A DNA stretch of 64,000 bases from Dichotomicrobium sp964540795. Its GTDB lineage: Bacteria; Pseudomonadota; Alphaproteobacteria; Rhizobiales; Rhodomicrobiaceae. A program made the translations under genes and the position numbers. The stretch covers positions 5,618-69,617 of the forward strand of contig CAZINX010000011.1 in assembly GCA_964540795.1 (NCBI GenBank), read 5' to 3'. Shown one piece after another: positions 55,081 to 63,500 of this stretch. The notes beneath the pieces were generated by a model. That model did no database searches. It had not been told where the DNA came from and saw only the letters and a list, made by a program, of their open reading frames with translations. Numbering within the stretch: the stretch's first letter is position 1; each line of letters opens with the position of its first letter.

Positions 55081-55485
55081 GTGCTTGGACGACTGAACCA
55101 CGTGGCCATTGCCGTGCCCGATGCCCGCGCCGCCGCCGCGCAGTATCGCGATACGCTCGGCGCGACCGTCTCCGATCTCGTCGCGCAGCCGGATCATGGC
55201 GTGAGCACAGTATTCATCGAACTGCCGAACACGAAAATCGAGTTGCTTGAACCCTTGGGAGACGCCTCGCCAATCGCCAAATTCCTGGAGAAGAACCACG
55301 ACGGCGGAATCCACCATCTCTGCTACGAGGTGGCGGATATTCTGGCGGCGCGCGACAAGCTGCTGGCCGAGGGCGCGCGGGTGCTGGGCGATGGGGAACC
55401 GAAGATCGGCGCGCACGGCAAACCCGTCCTGTTCCTGCACCCCAAGGATTTTTGCGGCACCTTGATAGAACTTGAGCAGGCCTGA
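55081..55485 (+). CDS. mce: Methylmalonyl-CoA epimerase
   Basis: A 134-residue vicinal-oxygen-chelate protein that interconverts (R)- and (S)-methylmalonyl-CoA in propionyl-CoA metabolism. LNHVAIAVPDARAAAAQYRD holds the first metal His, GIHHLCYEV the second, and the C-terminal GTLIELEQ gives a conserved Glu. The start is GTG at 55081 with GGAGG upstream. No mutase or propionyl-CoA carboxylase gene is in the window, but this gene's position after RNase J is conserved in the order. It could feed propionate units into PHA metabolism, which is only an inference. Confidence 0.92.
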   Translation: MLGRLNHVAIAVPDARAAAAQYRDTLGATVSDLVAQPDHGVSTVFIELPNTKIELLEPLGDASPIAKFLEKNHDGGIHHLCYEVADILAARDKLLAEGARVLGDGEPKIGAHGKPVLFLHPKDFCGTLIELEQA

Positions 55486-55526
55486 GCCGGCCTGTCGCGC
55501 GCGAAAAGAACGAATAGGAGGCGTGC

Positions 55527-55802
55527 GTGAGCTTACCGTTTGCGATCGCGGTTTATTTCATATGCTGGTGGATGGTGTTGTTCACGGTCCTGCCGTTCGG
55601 CGTCCGCTCACAGCAGGAGCAGGGCGAGGTTGTCGACGGCTCGGAGCCGGCGGCCCCGTCGATCCCGCATATCTGGCGCAAATTCGCTATCACGACCGTC
55701 GTGGCCGCGCTGATCTTTGCGCCGATCTATGCCGTGGTGGAGTACCGGCTGATCCCGCTCGACAGTATCCCGTTCCTGCCGAAATACGAGACGTTTGACT
55801 GA
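55527..55802 (+). CDS. DUF1467 family membrane protein
   Basis: A 91-residue protein with two helices, at about residues 4-25 and 52-75, of the alphaproteobacterial DUF1467 family. The opening LPFAIAVYFICWWMVLFTVLP and the middle PHIWRKFAITTVVAALIF are the recognisable parts. Function is unknown. The GTG at 55527 has TAGGAGGC upstream. It sits between the epimerase gene and proS, its standard place, and is followed by a hairpin. Confidence 0.9.
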   Translation: MSLPFAIAVYFICWWMVLFTVLPFGVRSQQEQGEVVDGSEPAAPSIPHIWRKFAITTVVAALIFAPIYAVVEYRLIPLDSIPFLPKYETFD

Positions 55803-56251
55803 ATAAAAAAGGCAAGGCGCACGACCTTGCCTGTCTTAATTCAAGACATGTGAGTAGCATCTGAACCGGGGGTTGAGCCGCCCTTTTTCTATCGACCGTG
55901 CAACCTGTGGCGTCCGGTTAACCGGATATTATTGACTTTTTCTGTCTTCCTCCCCAGACCCGGGCGCGCCTGACACCGGCATACATGCGTTTGTGCTCCT
56001 TGAAGGGGTTCGTCGGACGACGTCAGAGCCGCATCACGACGATAGCCCAACCTGCGCGCGTTGTCATCATTTCGTGATGATGTTGCCCATTCAATGAGCA
56101 ATTCGTTGAAGACCGGGCGCGGTTTCTAACGATTAAGGCTTGTGAGTGCGGCGGGGCCGCCATTGCGCTTGGCGTCGTAGTCGGGTATGCCGCTCGAAGG
56201 GCATCGCGCCGCGCCCGCGGCCCGCTTACGCTTGCAGTTCCGGGATATGCG
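55803..56251. other. Long intergenic region before proS with several dyads
   Basis: This 449-bp gap has no credible gene. It contains a terminator-like hairpin at 55810-55832, the perfect 14-bp palindrome TCCGGTTAACCGGA at 55913-55926, a 6-bp inverted repeat TCATCA/TGATGA at 56064-56080 and the dyad TTGCCCATTCAATGAGCAA at 56083-56101. It probably carries the proS promoter and operator-like sites. No T-box or other known leader was recognised. Confidence 0.6.
55810..55838 (+). terminator. Probable terminator after the DUF1467 gene
   Basis: AGGCAAGG (55810-55817) pairs perfectly with CCTTGCCT (55825-55832) around a 7-nt loop. It is preceded by AAAAAA and followed by GTCTTAAT, so it may act as a weak terminator. 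It lies 8 bp after the stop. Confidence 0.6.
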
Positions 56252-57607
56252 ATGAAACTGAGCCGCTACTTCCTGCCGATCCTGCGCGACGACCCGAAAG
56301 AGGCGGAGATCGTCTCGCACCGGCTGATGCTGCGCGCCGGCATGATCCGCCAGGCGAGCGCGGGCATTTATGTCTGGCTGCCGATGGGCTTTCGCGTGCT
56401 CAAGAAAATCGAGCAGATTGTGCGCGAGGAGCAGGACCGCGCGGGGGCGATCGAGCTCCTGATGCCGACGATCCAGCTTGCCGACATCTGGCGCGAGAGC
56501 GGCCGGTATGACGATTACGGTCTGGAGATGCTGCGCATCACCGACCGGCACGAGCGGGACATGCTCTATGGCCCGACCAATGAGGAGCAGATCACCGAGC
56601 TGTTCCGCGATTCCGTAAAGTCCTACCGCGATCTGCCGCGCATCCTCTATCACATCCAGTGGAAGTTCCGCGACGAGGTGCGGCCGCGCTTCGGCGTCAT
56701 GCGCGGGCGCGAGTTCCTGATGAAGGACGGCTATTCCTTCGATCTGACGGCTCAGGACGCGCGCAGGTCCTACAACCGGATGTTCGTGTCGTACCTGCGC
56801 ACTTTCCAGCGGATGGGGCTGACCGCGATCCCGATGGCGGCGGAAACCGGCCCCATCGGCGGCGATCTCAGCCACGAATTCATCATTCTCGCCGAGACCG
56901 GCGAGAGCGAAGTGTTCTGCCACCGCGATCTGGTTGAGACGCCCGCGCCCAAGGACATCGACTACGACGCCGATCTCAGCCCTGTCGTCGAGGAATGGAC
57001 GAGCAAATACGCCGCCACCAGCGACATGCACGACCACGCGCAGTTCGCCAGCGAAGTGCCGGAGGACAAGCAGGTCAGCGCGCGCGGCATCGAGATCGGC
57101 CACATATTCTACTTCGGCACGAAGTATTCCGAGCCGATGCGCTGCCGCGTGCAGGGGCCGGACGGCGATCTGGTCACGCTGCATTCCGGGTCCTACGGCA
57201 TCGGCGTCTCGCGCCTGCCTGCCGCGATCATCGAGGCCAGCCATGACGAGGCCGGCATCGTCTGGCCTGACACGGTCGCGCCATTCTTCGTTGGTCTGGT
57301 GAACCTCAAGTCGGGCGACGCCCAGACCGACGCGGCCTGCGAAGATTTGTACGCCAAGCTGCACAACGCCGGGCTGGACGTGCTTTACGACGACACGGAC
57401 GAGCGCGCCGGCGCGAAGTTCGCCTCGATGGACCTGCTCGGTCTGCCTTGGCAGGTGATTGTCGGGCCGAAGGGGCTGAAATCCGGCGAGGTCGAGGTCA
57501 AGCGCCGCGCCACCGGGGAGCGCACCACGATGAGCCCGGACGAGGCGCTCAACATGCTGGTTGCGCAGCGCCCGGCTGGCGCGCCGCGTCCGATGCAACT
57601 CGATTAG
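56252..57607 (+). CDS. proS: Prolyl-tRNA synthetase
   Basis: A 451-residue class II aminoacyl-tRNA synthetase that charges tRNA-Pro. Motif 1 is SHRLMLRAGMIRQASAGIYV-like, motif 2 is RFRDEVRPRFGVMRGREFLM-like near residue 150, and GSYGIGVSRL is motif 3. It is the short type lacking the large editing insertion of E. coli ProS, as usual in alphaproteobacteria. The C-terminal anticodon-binding domain is complete. The lolC-type gene starts 9 bp after the stop, so translation and lipoprotein genes share a transcript here. Confidence 0.96.
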   Translation: MKLSRYFLPILRDDPKEAEIVSHRLMLRAGMIRQASAGIYVWLPMGFRVLKKIEQIVREEQDRAGAIELLMPTIQLADIWRESGRYDDYGLEMLRITDRHERDMLYGPTNEEQITELFRDSVKSYRDLPRILYHIQWKFRDEVRPRFGVMRGREFLMKDGYSFDLTAQDARRSYNRMFVSYLRTFQRMGLTAIPMAAETGPIGGDLSHEFIILAETGESEVFCHRDLVETPAPKDIDYDADLSPVVEEWTSKYAATSDMHDHAQFASEVPEDKQVSARGIEIGHIFYFGTKYSEPMRCRVQGPDGDLVTLHSGSYGIGVSRLPAAIIEASHDEAGIVWPDTVAPFFVGLVNLKSGDAQTDAACEDLYAKLHNAGLDVLYDDTDERAGAKFASMDLLGLPWQVIVGPKGLKSGEVEVKRRATGERTTMSPDEALNMLVAQRPAGAPRPMQLD

Positions 57608-57616
57608 GGGAGCCGC

Positions 57617-58885
57617 ATGGCCCGCGCGCAGGACACCGGACCTTTCTCCGGCTTCGAATGGATGCTGGCGCTGCGCTACCTGCGCGCGCGGCGCAAGGAG
57701 GGGTTCATCTCGGTCATCGCCGGGTTTTCCTTCATCGGCATCATGCTGGGGGTGGCCACGCTCATCATCGTCATGGCGGTGATGAACGGCTTCCGCAACG
57801 AGCTGTTCGACAAGATCCTCGGATTGAACGGCCACATGCTGGTGCGCCCGGTCGGCGGGGAGTTCAAGAACTACGACGAAGTGGCCAAGCGCCTGCGCGC
57901 GGTCGAACAGGTGCAAAAGGCGATTCCGCTGGTCGAAGGGCAGGTGATGATTTCAGCGGAGGACACCGCGCGCGGCGTGATCGTGCGCGGCATCCGCGAG
58001 AATGACCTGAAGAACCTGGAAGCTGTCGGCAGCAACATCTATTTCGGCACGCTCGACGGCTTCGACGGCCGGCGCGGCATCGTGCTGGGGACACGGCTGG
58101 CGAACGCGCTCAATGTGCGCGTCGGCGACGGGATCATACTGGTCTCGCCGCGCGGCTCGCAAACGCCGTTCGGCACCGCTCCGCGCATCCAGCGCTATCC
58201 GGTGGCGGCGATCTTCGAGATCGGCATGAGCCAATACGACGAGACCATCGCCTTTCTGCCGCTGCAGCAGGCGCAGGCCTTCTTCAACAGCCCGGAGTCC
58301 GTCTCGGCGCTTGAGCTGATGCTGGACAACCCGGACGCGGTGAATGCCGTGCGGCCCGAGCTTGCCTCCTTGTTGCCGCCGAACCTGGTTATGTCGGACT
58401 GGCGCGAGCGCAACGCGACCTTCTACAACACGCTCAAGGTCGAGCGGAACGTGATGTTCCTGATCCTGACGCTGATCGTTCTGGTCGCGGCGCTGAACAT
58501 CATTTCCGGTCTTATCATGCTGGTGAAGGACAAGAGCAGCAGCATCGCGATCTTGCGCACGATGGGCGCGTCGCGCGGCGCGGTCATGCGGGTGTTCTTC
58601 ATCACCGGCGCGAGCATCGGAGTTGTGGGCACGCTTGCGGGACTGGTTCTCGGCGTGGTGGTGTGCCTGAACATCGAGACGATCCGTGAATTCATCGCCT
58701 ATGCGACCAACACCGACCTGTTCTCGCCCGATGTCTATTTCCTCTCGCGCCTGCCGGCGGACATGGACCCGTGGGAGGTTGTCACCGTCGTCGTCATGGC
58801 GCTGTCGCTGTCGGTGCTGGCGACGATCTATCCATCCTGGCGGGCGGCCCGGCTCGATCCGGTCGAAGCCCTGCGATATGAGTGA
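57617..58885 (+). CDS. lolC: Lipoprotein-releasing ABC transporter permease, LolC/E family
   Basis: A 422-residue inner-membrane permease that extracts outer-membrane lipoproteins together with LolD. It has one N-terminal helix (about residues 31-62, GFSFIGIMLGVATLIIVMAV), a large periplasmic domain and three C-terminal helices with the FtsX-like motif. There is only one permease gene next to lolD, which fits the alphaproteobacterial pattern where a single hybrid permease (LolF) replaces LolC and LolE. The start ATG at 57617 follows GGGGAG. lolD follows after 6 bp. Confidence 0.94.
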   Translation: MARAQDTGPFSGFEWMLALRYLRARRKEGFISVIAGFSFIGIMLGVATLIIVMAVMNGFRNELFDKILGLNGHMLVRPVGGEFKNYDEVAKRLRAVEQVQKAIPLVEGQVMISAEDTARGVIVRGIRENDLKNLEAVGSNIYFGTLDGFDGRRGIVLGTRLANALNVRVGDGIILVSPRGSQTPFGTAPRIQRYPVAAIFEIGMSQYDETIAFLPLQQAQAFFNSPESVSALELMLDNPDAVNAVRPELASLLPPNLVMSDWRERNATFYNTLKVERNVMFLILTLIVLVAALNIISGLIMLVKDKSSSIAILRTMGASRGAVMRVFFITGASIGVVGTLAGLVLGVVVCLNIETIREFIAYATNTDLFSPDVYFLSRLPADMDPWEVVTVVVMALSLSVLATIYPSWRAARLDPVEALRYE

Positions 58886-58891
58886 GGCGGC

Positions 58892-59620
58892 GTGGAGCAG
58901 CGGATAACACAACCGGCGCTGAAGGCCAGCGGGCTTCATCGCTGCTTCCGGCAAGGCCCGCGCGAAATTCATGTGCTGCGCGGAGCGGAGCTGGAAATCT
59001 GGCCGGGCGAAACCGTGGCGCTGGTCGGGCCGTCCGGCGCGGGCAAATCGACGCTTTTGCAGATACTCGGGCTGCTGGAGCGCCCGGACAACGGCTCGGT
59101 AAGCATTGGCGGTCAGGAGTGCGCCGATCTTGACGATCTCTCGCGCACGCGCGTGCGCCGCACCGAAGTCGGCTTCGTCTACCAGTTCCATCATTTGCTG
59201 GTGGAGTTCTCCGCGCTGGAGAATATCGTCTTGCCTCAGCGCATTGCCGGGCTGGACCGCAAGGAGGCCGAGCGCCGGGCGCGCGATCTCCTGAAGATTT
59301 TCGGGCTGGCCGAGCGCGCCGATCACCGCCCGGCGGAGCTTTCGGGCGGCGAGCAGCAGCGCGTAGCCATCGCCCGCGCCGTGGCCAACGCGCCCAAGCT
59401 GCTTCTGGCCGACGAGCCGACCGGCAACCTTGACCCGCCCACGGCCGAGCGCGTGTTCCAGCAGCTTCTGCAGTTCGTCCGCAAGGCCGGGCTGGCCGCC
59501 GTCATTGCCACGCATAATCTTGAGCTGGCCGGGCGCATGGACCGGGTCGTGCAGCTTGAAGACGGTCTGCTTTTGGAGCATGATCCAGCCCACGCGCGCG
59601 CCTCGGCTGGCGGCGTCTGA
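58892..59620 (+). CDS. lolD: Lipoprotein-releasing system ATP-binding protein
   Basis: LolD (242 residues) is the ATPase of the lipoprotein release complex. Walker A is GPSGAGKST (46-54, K52), the ABC signature is LSGGEQQRVAIARA, and Walker B is LLLADEPTGNLD. The start is GTG at 58892, with GTGAGGCG upstream, 6 bp after the permease stop. The short Ala-rich C-terminal tail is not conserved. Confidence 0.95.
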   Translation: MEQRITQPALKASGLHRCFRQGPREIHVLRGAELEIWPGETVALVGPSGAGKSTLLQILGLLERPDNGSVSIGGQECADLDDLSRTRVRRTEVGFVYQFHHLLVEFSALENIVLPQRIAGLDRKEAERRARDLLKIFGLAERADHRPAELSGGEQQRVAIARAVANAPKLLLADEPTGNLDPPTAERVFQQLLQFVRKAGLAAVIATHNLELAGRMDRVVQLEDGLLLEHDPAHARASAGGV

Positions 59621-59648
59621 CAACACCCGCGCGGGAGCCACACTGACC

Positions 59649-60320
59649 ATGTTCCGAATTCGAACGCCCTGGATCGGCCGCCGCACGGCGCTGTCGGGTC
59701 TCGCTGCCGCGCTCGGGCTTGCCGCCGCACGCCCTTTTGACCCTGCGCGCGCCGCGCTGGAGCCGAGACTTACGCCAACGCCGGGCCAGAGCGAGGGGCC
59801 GTTCTACCCGCCGGAATGGCTCGGCGACATCGACAATGACCTCGTGCTGGTGAAGGGCGAGGACGCGGCGCCAATGGGCACGGTGTTGCACTTGCGCGGG
59901 CGCGTTCTGAACCGGCGCGGCGAGCCGGTCGAGGGTGCGATCGTCGAAATCTGGCAGTGCGACGCGCAAGGCATTTATCACCACCCGTGGGATGAGCGCG
60001 GCCAGCGCAAGGCCGATGCCGGCTTTCAGGGGCGCGGGCGCGTGGAGACGGACGCCGAGGGCCGCTATGTCTTCCGCACGATCAAGCCGGCCGCCTATTC
60101 CGGGCGCACACCGCATATCCACTTCAAGATCATGCAGCCGGGCGGGGATACGCTCGTCACGCAGATGTATTTCGCGGGTGAGCCGACGAATGACCGCGAC
60201 TTCATCCTCAACAGCATCGCCGATCCGGCCCAGCGCAAAAGCGTGATCGTTCCGCTTGATGACGCTGGCGCGGTCGAACCGGGCGCGGTCGCTGGCCAGT
60301 TCGACATCGTGCTCGCCTAG
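59649..60320 (+). CDS. Intradiol ring-cleavage dioxygenase-like protein, probably exported
   Basis: A 223-residue protein of the intradiol (protocatechuate 3,4-dioxygenase) fold. Residues 1-36 look like an export signal with paired Arg (IGRRTALSGLAAALGLAAA). Non-haem iron ligands are visible as Y110 in AQGIYHHP, Y150 in PAAYSGRTP and H156/H158 in PHIHFKI, so the Fe(III) site is complete. The N-terminal TPGQSEGPFYPPEW block is typical of small single-subunit members. The substrate is unknown; no other aromatic-degradation genes lie nearby. It is inserted between lolD and dnaE, 28 bp after lolD. Confidence 0.88.
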   Translation: MFRIRTPWIGRRTALSGLAAALGLAAARPFDPARAALEPRLTPTPGQSEGPFYPPEWLGDIDNDLVLVKGEDAAPMGTVLHLRGRVLNRRGEPVEGAIVEIWQCDAQGIYHHPWDERGQRKADAGFQGRGRVETDAEGRYVFRTIKPAAYSGRTPHIHFKIMQPGGDTLVTQMYFAGEPTNDRDFILNSIADPAQRKSVIVPLDDAGAVEPGAVAGQFDIVLA

Positions 60321-60332
60321 CCGCCTTCGTCG

Positions 60333-60410
60333 TTGCCGGACTTGATCCGGCAATCCACTTACCGAGTTGGATAACTTGCGGTAATGGATGCCCGTGTCAG
60401 GCACGGGCAT
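60333..60410. repeat. Composite palindromic repeat (REP/BIME-like)
   Basis: Three nested or adjacent inverted repeats. TTGCCGGA (60333-60340) pairs with TCCGGCAA (60346-60353). ATCCACTTACCG pairs with CGGTAATGGAT, with one extra base, around AGTTGGATAACTTG. ATGCCCGTG (60388-60396) pairs with CACGGGCAT (60402-60410). The pieces resemble the GCCGGACTTGATCCGGC and GCCCGTGTCAGGCACGGGC palindromes that I recall as widespread in alphaproteobacterial intergenic regions. It lies 13 bp after the dioxygenase-like gene. Confidence 0.75.
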
Positions 60411-60450
60411 GACGTTGTGGTGGCTGACAGGTTTTTATCACTTGGGGAGA

Positions 60451-60489
60451 GCGATTCGGCGGCTTGCGCGAATCGCAGCACACTGTGCT
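60451..60489. repeat. Two further hairpins upstream of dnaE
   Basis: GCGATTCG (60451-60458) and CGAATCGC (60469-60476) form a perfect 8-bp stem with a 10-nt loop. Directly after it AGCACA-C-TGTGCT (60477-60489) is a perfect 6-bp dyad, followed by CTCTTTTCC. They may act as a terminator for the preceding run of genes or as operator sites for dnaE, whose start is 59 bp downstream. Confidence 0.45.
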
Positions 60490-60547
60490 CTCTTTTCCGC
60501 GCTTTTTCTAATCGATGCGCTCCGTCAAACGGCTATCGTTAGGAACG

Positions 60548-63500
60548 ATGACCAAGGGACCCGGCTTTATCCATTTGCGCGTGCATTCGGCTTATTCGCT
60601 GCTCGAAGGCGCGCTGCCCATCAAGAAACTCGCCGAGTTGGCGGCCGCCGACTCGCAGCCGGCGCTGGCGATCACCGACCGCAACAACCTGTTCGGCGCG
60701 CTGGAGTTTTCCGAAACCCTGGCCGGCGCGGGCATCCAGCCGATCATCGGCTGCACGCTGTCGGTGAGCTTTGGCGAGACCGGCAAGGGGCGTCCTGATG
60801 CCGCGCCGCGCCCGGACGGGTCGCTCGCGCTGATCGCCAAGGACGAGACCGGCTATGCCAGCCTGATGAAGCTGTCCAGCGTCGCCTATCTCGACCACTG
60901 CGAGGACACTGAGCCGTTCGTCACGCTGGCCGATCTTGAGCGCCACGCCGGGGGGCTGATCGCGCTGACCGGGGGGCCGGAAGGCCCGGTTGACGCGGCT
61001 TTGCGCGAGGGCGACGAGGCCCGCGCCGATCGCCTTATGGAGCGGCTCGCGGCGATCTATGCCGACCGGCTGTATGTCGAGCTGCAGCGCCACGGGTTGG
61101 CGAGCGAGCGCGCCGTGGAGCCTTCGCTGGTGGAACTGGCCTATTCGCGCGAGCTGCCGCTGGTTGCGACCAACCAGTGTTATTTCCCGGCGGAAGACGA
61201 TTTCGAGGCGCACGATGCGCTCATCTGCGTCGCCGAAGGCCGTTATGTCGGCGAGGAGGATCGCCGCCGGCTGACGCCGGAGCACCGTTTCAAGCCCCGC
61301 GCGGAGATGATGCGCCTGTTCGCGGACCTGCCCGAGGCTCTCGCCAATACAGTCGAGATCGCGCGGCGCTGCGCCTTCCGCGTGCGCACGCATCCGCCGA
61401 TCCTGCCGGAATTCGCCACCGATGGCGCGGGCGGCGCTGAGGCGCGCAAAGCCGCCGAGGACGCCGCCCTGCGGGAACAGGCCTGGGCGGGGCTGGAGGC
61501 GCGGCTGGCAAAACAGGGCTTCGCGCCGGGCCATGAGCGGGCTGATTACGAAGCGCGGCTCACGCATGAGCTGGACGTCATCACCTCGATGAACTTTTCC
61601 GGCTATTTCCTGATTGTCGCGGACTTCATCCAGTGGGCGAAGCAGCAGAGCATCCCCGTCGGGCCAGGGCGCGGCTCGGGCGCCGGCTCGGCGGTCGCGT
61701 GGGCGCTGACGATCACGGACCTTGACCCACTTCGCCACGGGCTGCTGTTCGAACGCTTCCTGAACCCGGAACGCGTGTCGATGCCGGACTTCGACATCGA
61801 CTTCTGCCAGGACCGGCGCGACGAGGTGATCGGCTATGTCCAGCGCAAATACGGGCATGACCGCGTTGCGCAGATCATCACCTTCGGAAAGCTGCAGGCC
61901 CGCGCGGTGCTGCGCGATGTCGGGCGCGTTTTGCAGATGCCCTATGGGCAGGTGGACCGGCTGTGCAAGCTGGTGCCGAACAACCCGGCGAACCCGGTCA
62001 CGCTGCAGCAGGCCATTGACGATGAGCCGAAGCTGCAGGAAGCGCGCGACAGCGAAGAGATCGTTGCCCGGCTGCTGGACATCGCGCAGCGGCTGGAAGG
62101 GCTTTACCGCCACGCCTCGACGCACGCTGCCGGCGTGGTGATCGGCGACCGCCCGCTGGAAGAGCTGGTGCCGCTCTACCGCGACCCGCGCTCGCCGCTG
62201 CCTGTCACGCAGTTCAACATGAAATGGGTCGAGCCGGCGGGGCTGGTGAAGTTCGACTTCCTCGGCCTGAAAACCCTCACGGTGATCGAGAACGCGCGCC
62301 GGCTCGTGGCGCAGGAGAGCGGCGGCCTCGATCTCGACAAGCTCTCGCTGGACGATGCGGCCACCTATGAGCTGATCGCGCGCGGCGATACGGTCGGCGT
62401 GTTCCAGCTGGAAAGCACGGGTATGCGCGAGGCGCTGCGCAAGCTGAAACCCGACCGCTTTGAGGACATCATCGCGATGGTCTCGCTCTACCGGCCCGGC
62501 CCGATGGACAACATCGACCCGTTCATCAACCGCAAATACGGCCGCGAGGAGCCGGACTACCTGCACCCGCGCATCGAGCCGATCCTGAAGGAGACCTACG
62601 GGGTCATCATCTATCAGGAGCAGGTGATGCAGATCGCGCAGGAGCTGTCCGGCTACAGCCTGGGCGAAGCCGACCTGCTGCGCCGCGCGATGGGCAAGAA
62701 GATCAAGGCGGAGATGGACAAGCAGCGCGAGCGCTTCATCTCCGGGGCGGTCGAGCGCGGTGTCGAAAAGGCGCGGGCAGCGCACATTTTCGAGCTGGTG
62801 GCGAAGTTCGCGGGTTATGGCTTTAACAAGTCGCATGCGGCGGCTTACGCGCTGCTTGCCTACCAGACGGCCTATCTCAAGGCGAACCACCCGGTTGCAT
62901 TCCTGGCCGCGTCGATGACGCTCGACATGGGCAACACCGACAAGGTGGGCATGTTCGTGCAGGAAGGACGGCGCATGGGCGTGGGGCTGGAGCCCCCGTC
63001 GGTGAACGAGTCGGGCGTGGAGTTCCTGCCGCAGGACGGTGCGATCCGCTATTCGCTGGCCGCGCTGCGCAATGTCGGGCGGTCCGTCGTTGAGCACATC
63101 GTCGCCGAGCGCGAGAGCGGCGGCCCATTCCAGAGCCTCGCCGACTTCGCCGCGCGCATCAATCCGCGCATCGTCAACAAGCGCGCGCTGGAATCGCTCG
63201 CGGCGTCGGGCGCGTTCGATTGCCTGGAGCCGGACCGGGCGAAGGTCTGCGCGAATGTCGACGTCATCCTCGGCGCCGCGGGCCGTCTGGCGGGCGACCG
63301 GGCGGCGGGCCAGAGCGACCTGTTTGGCGCGGGCGAGGCCGAGCCGCCGAGCCTGGCGCTGCGCGCGGCCCCGCGTTGGGGCTTGATGGAGCGGCTGTCG
63401 CAGGAGCTGGAGGCGGTCGGGTTTTTCCTTTCGGGCCACCCGCTCGACGACTATCGCGAGATGCTCTCCGCGCTGAACATTCCCGATTGGGCGAGTTTCG

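Noticed and set aside
55840..56251. T-box or other amino-acid riboswitch before proS
   Set aside because: No T-box bulge, specifier loop or antiterminator was seen, and T-boxes are not expected in this lineage.
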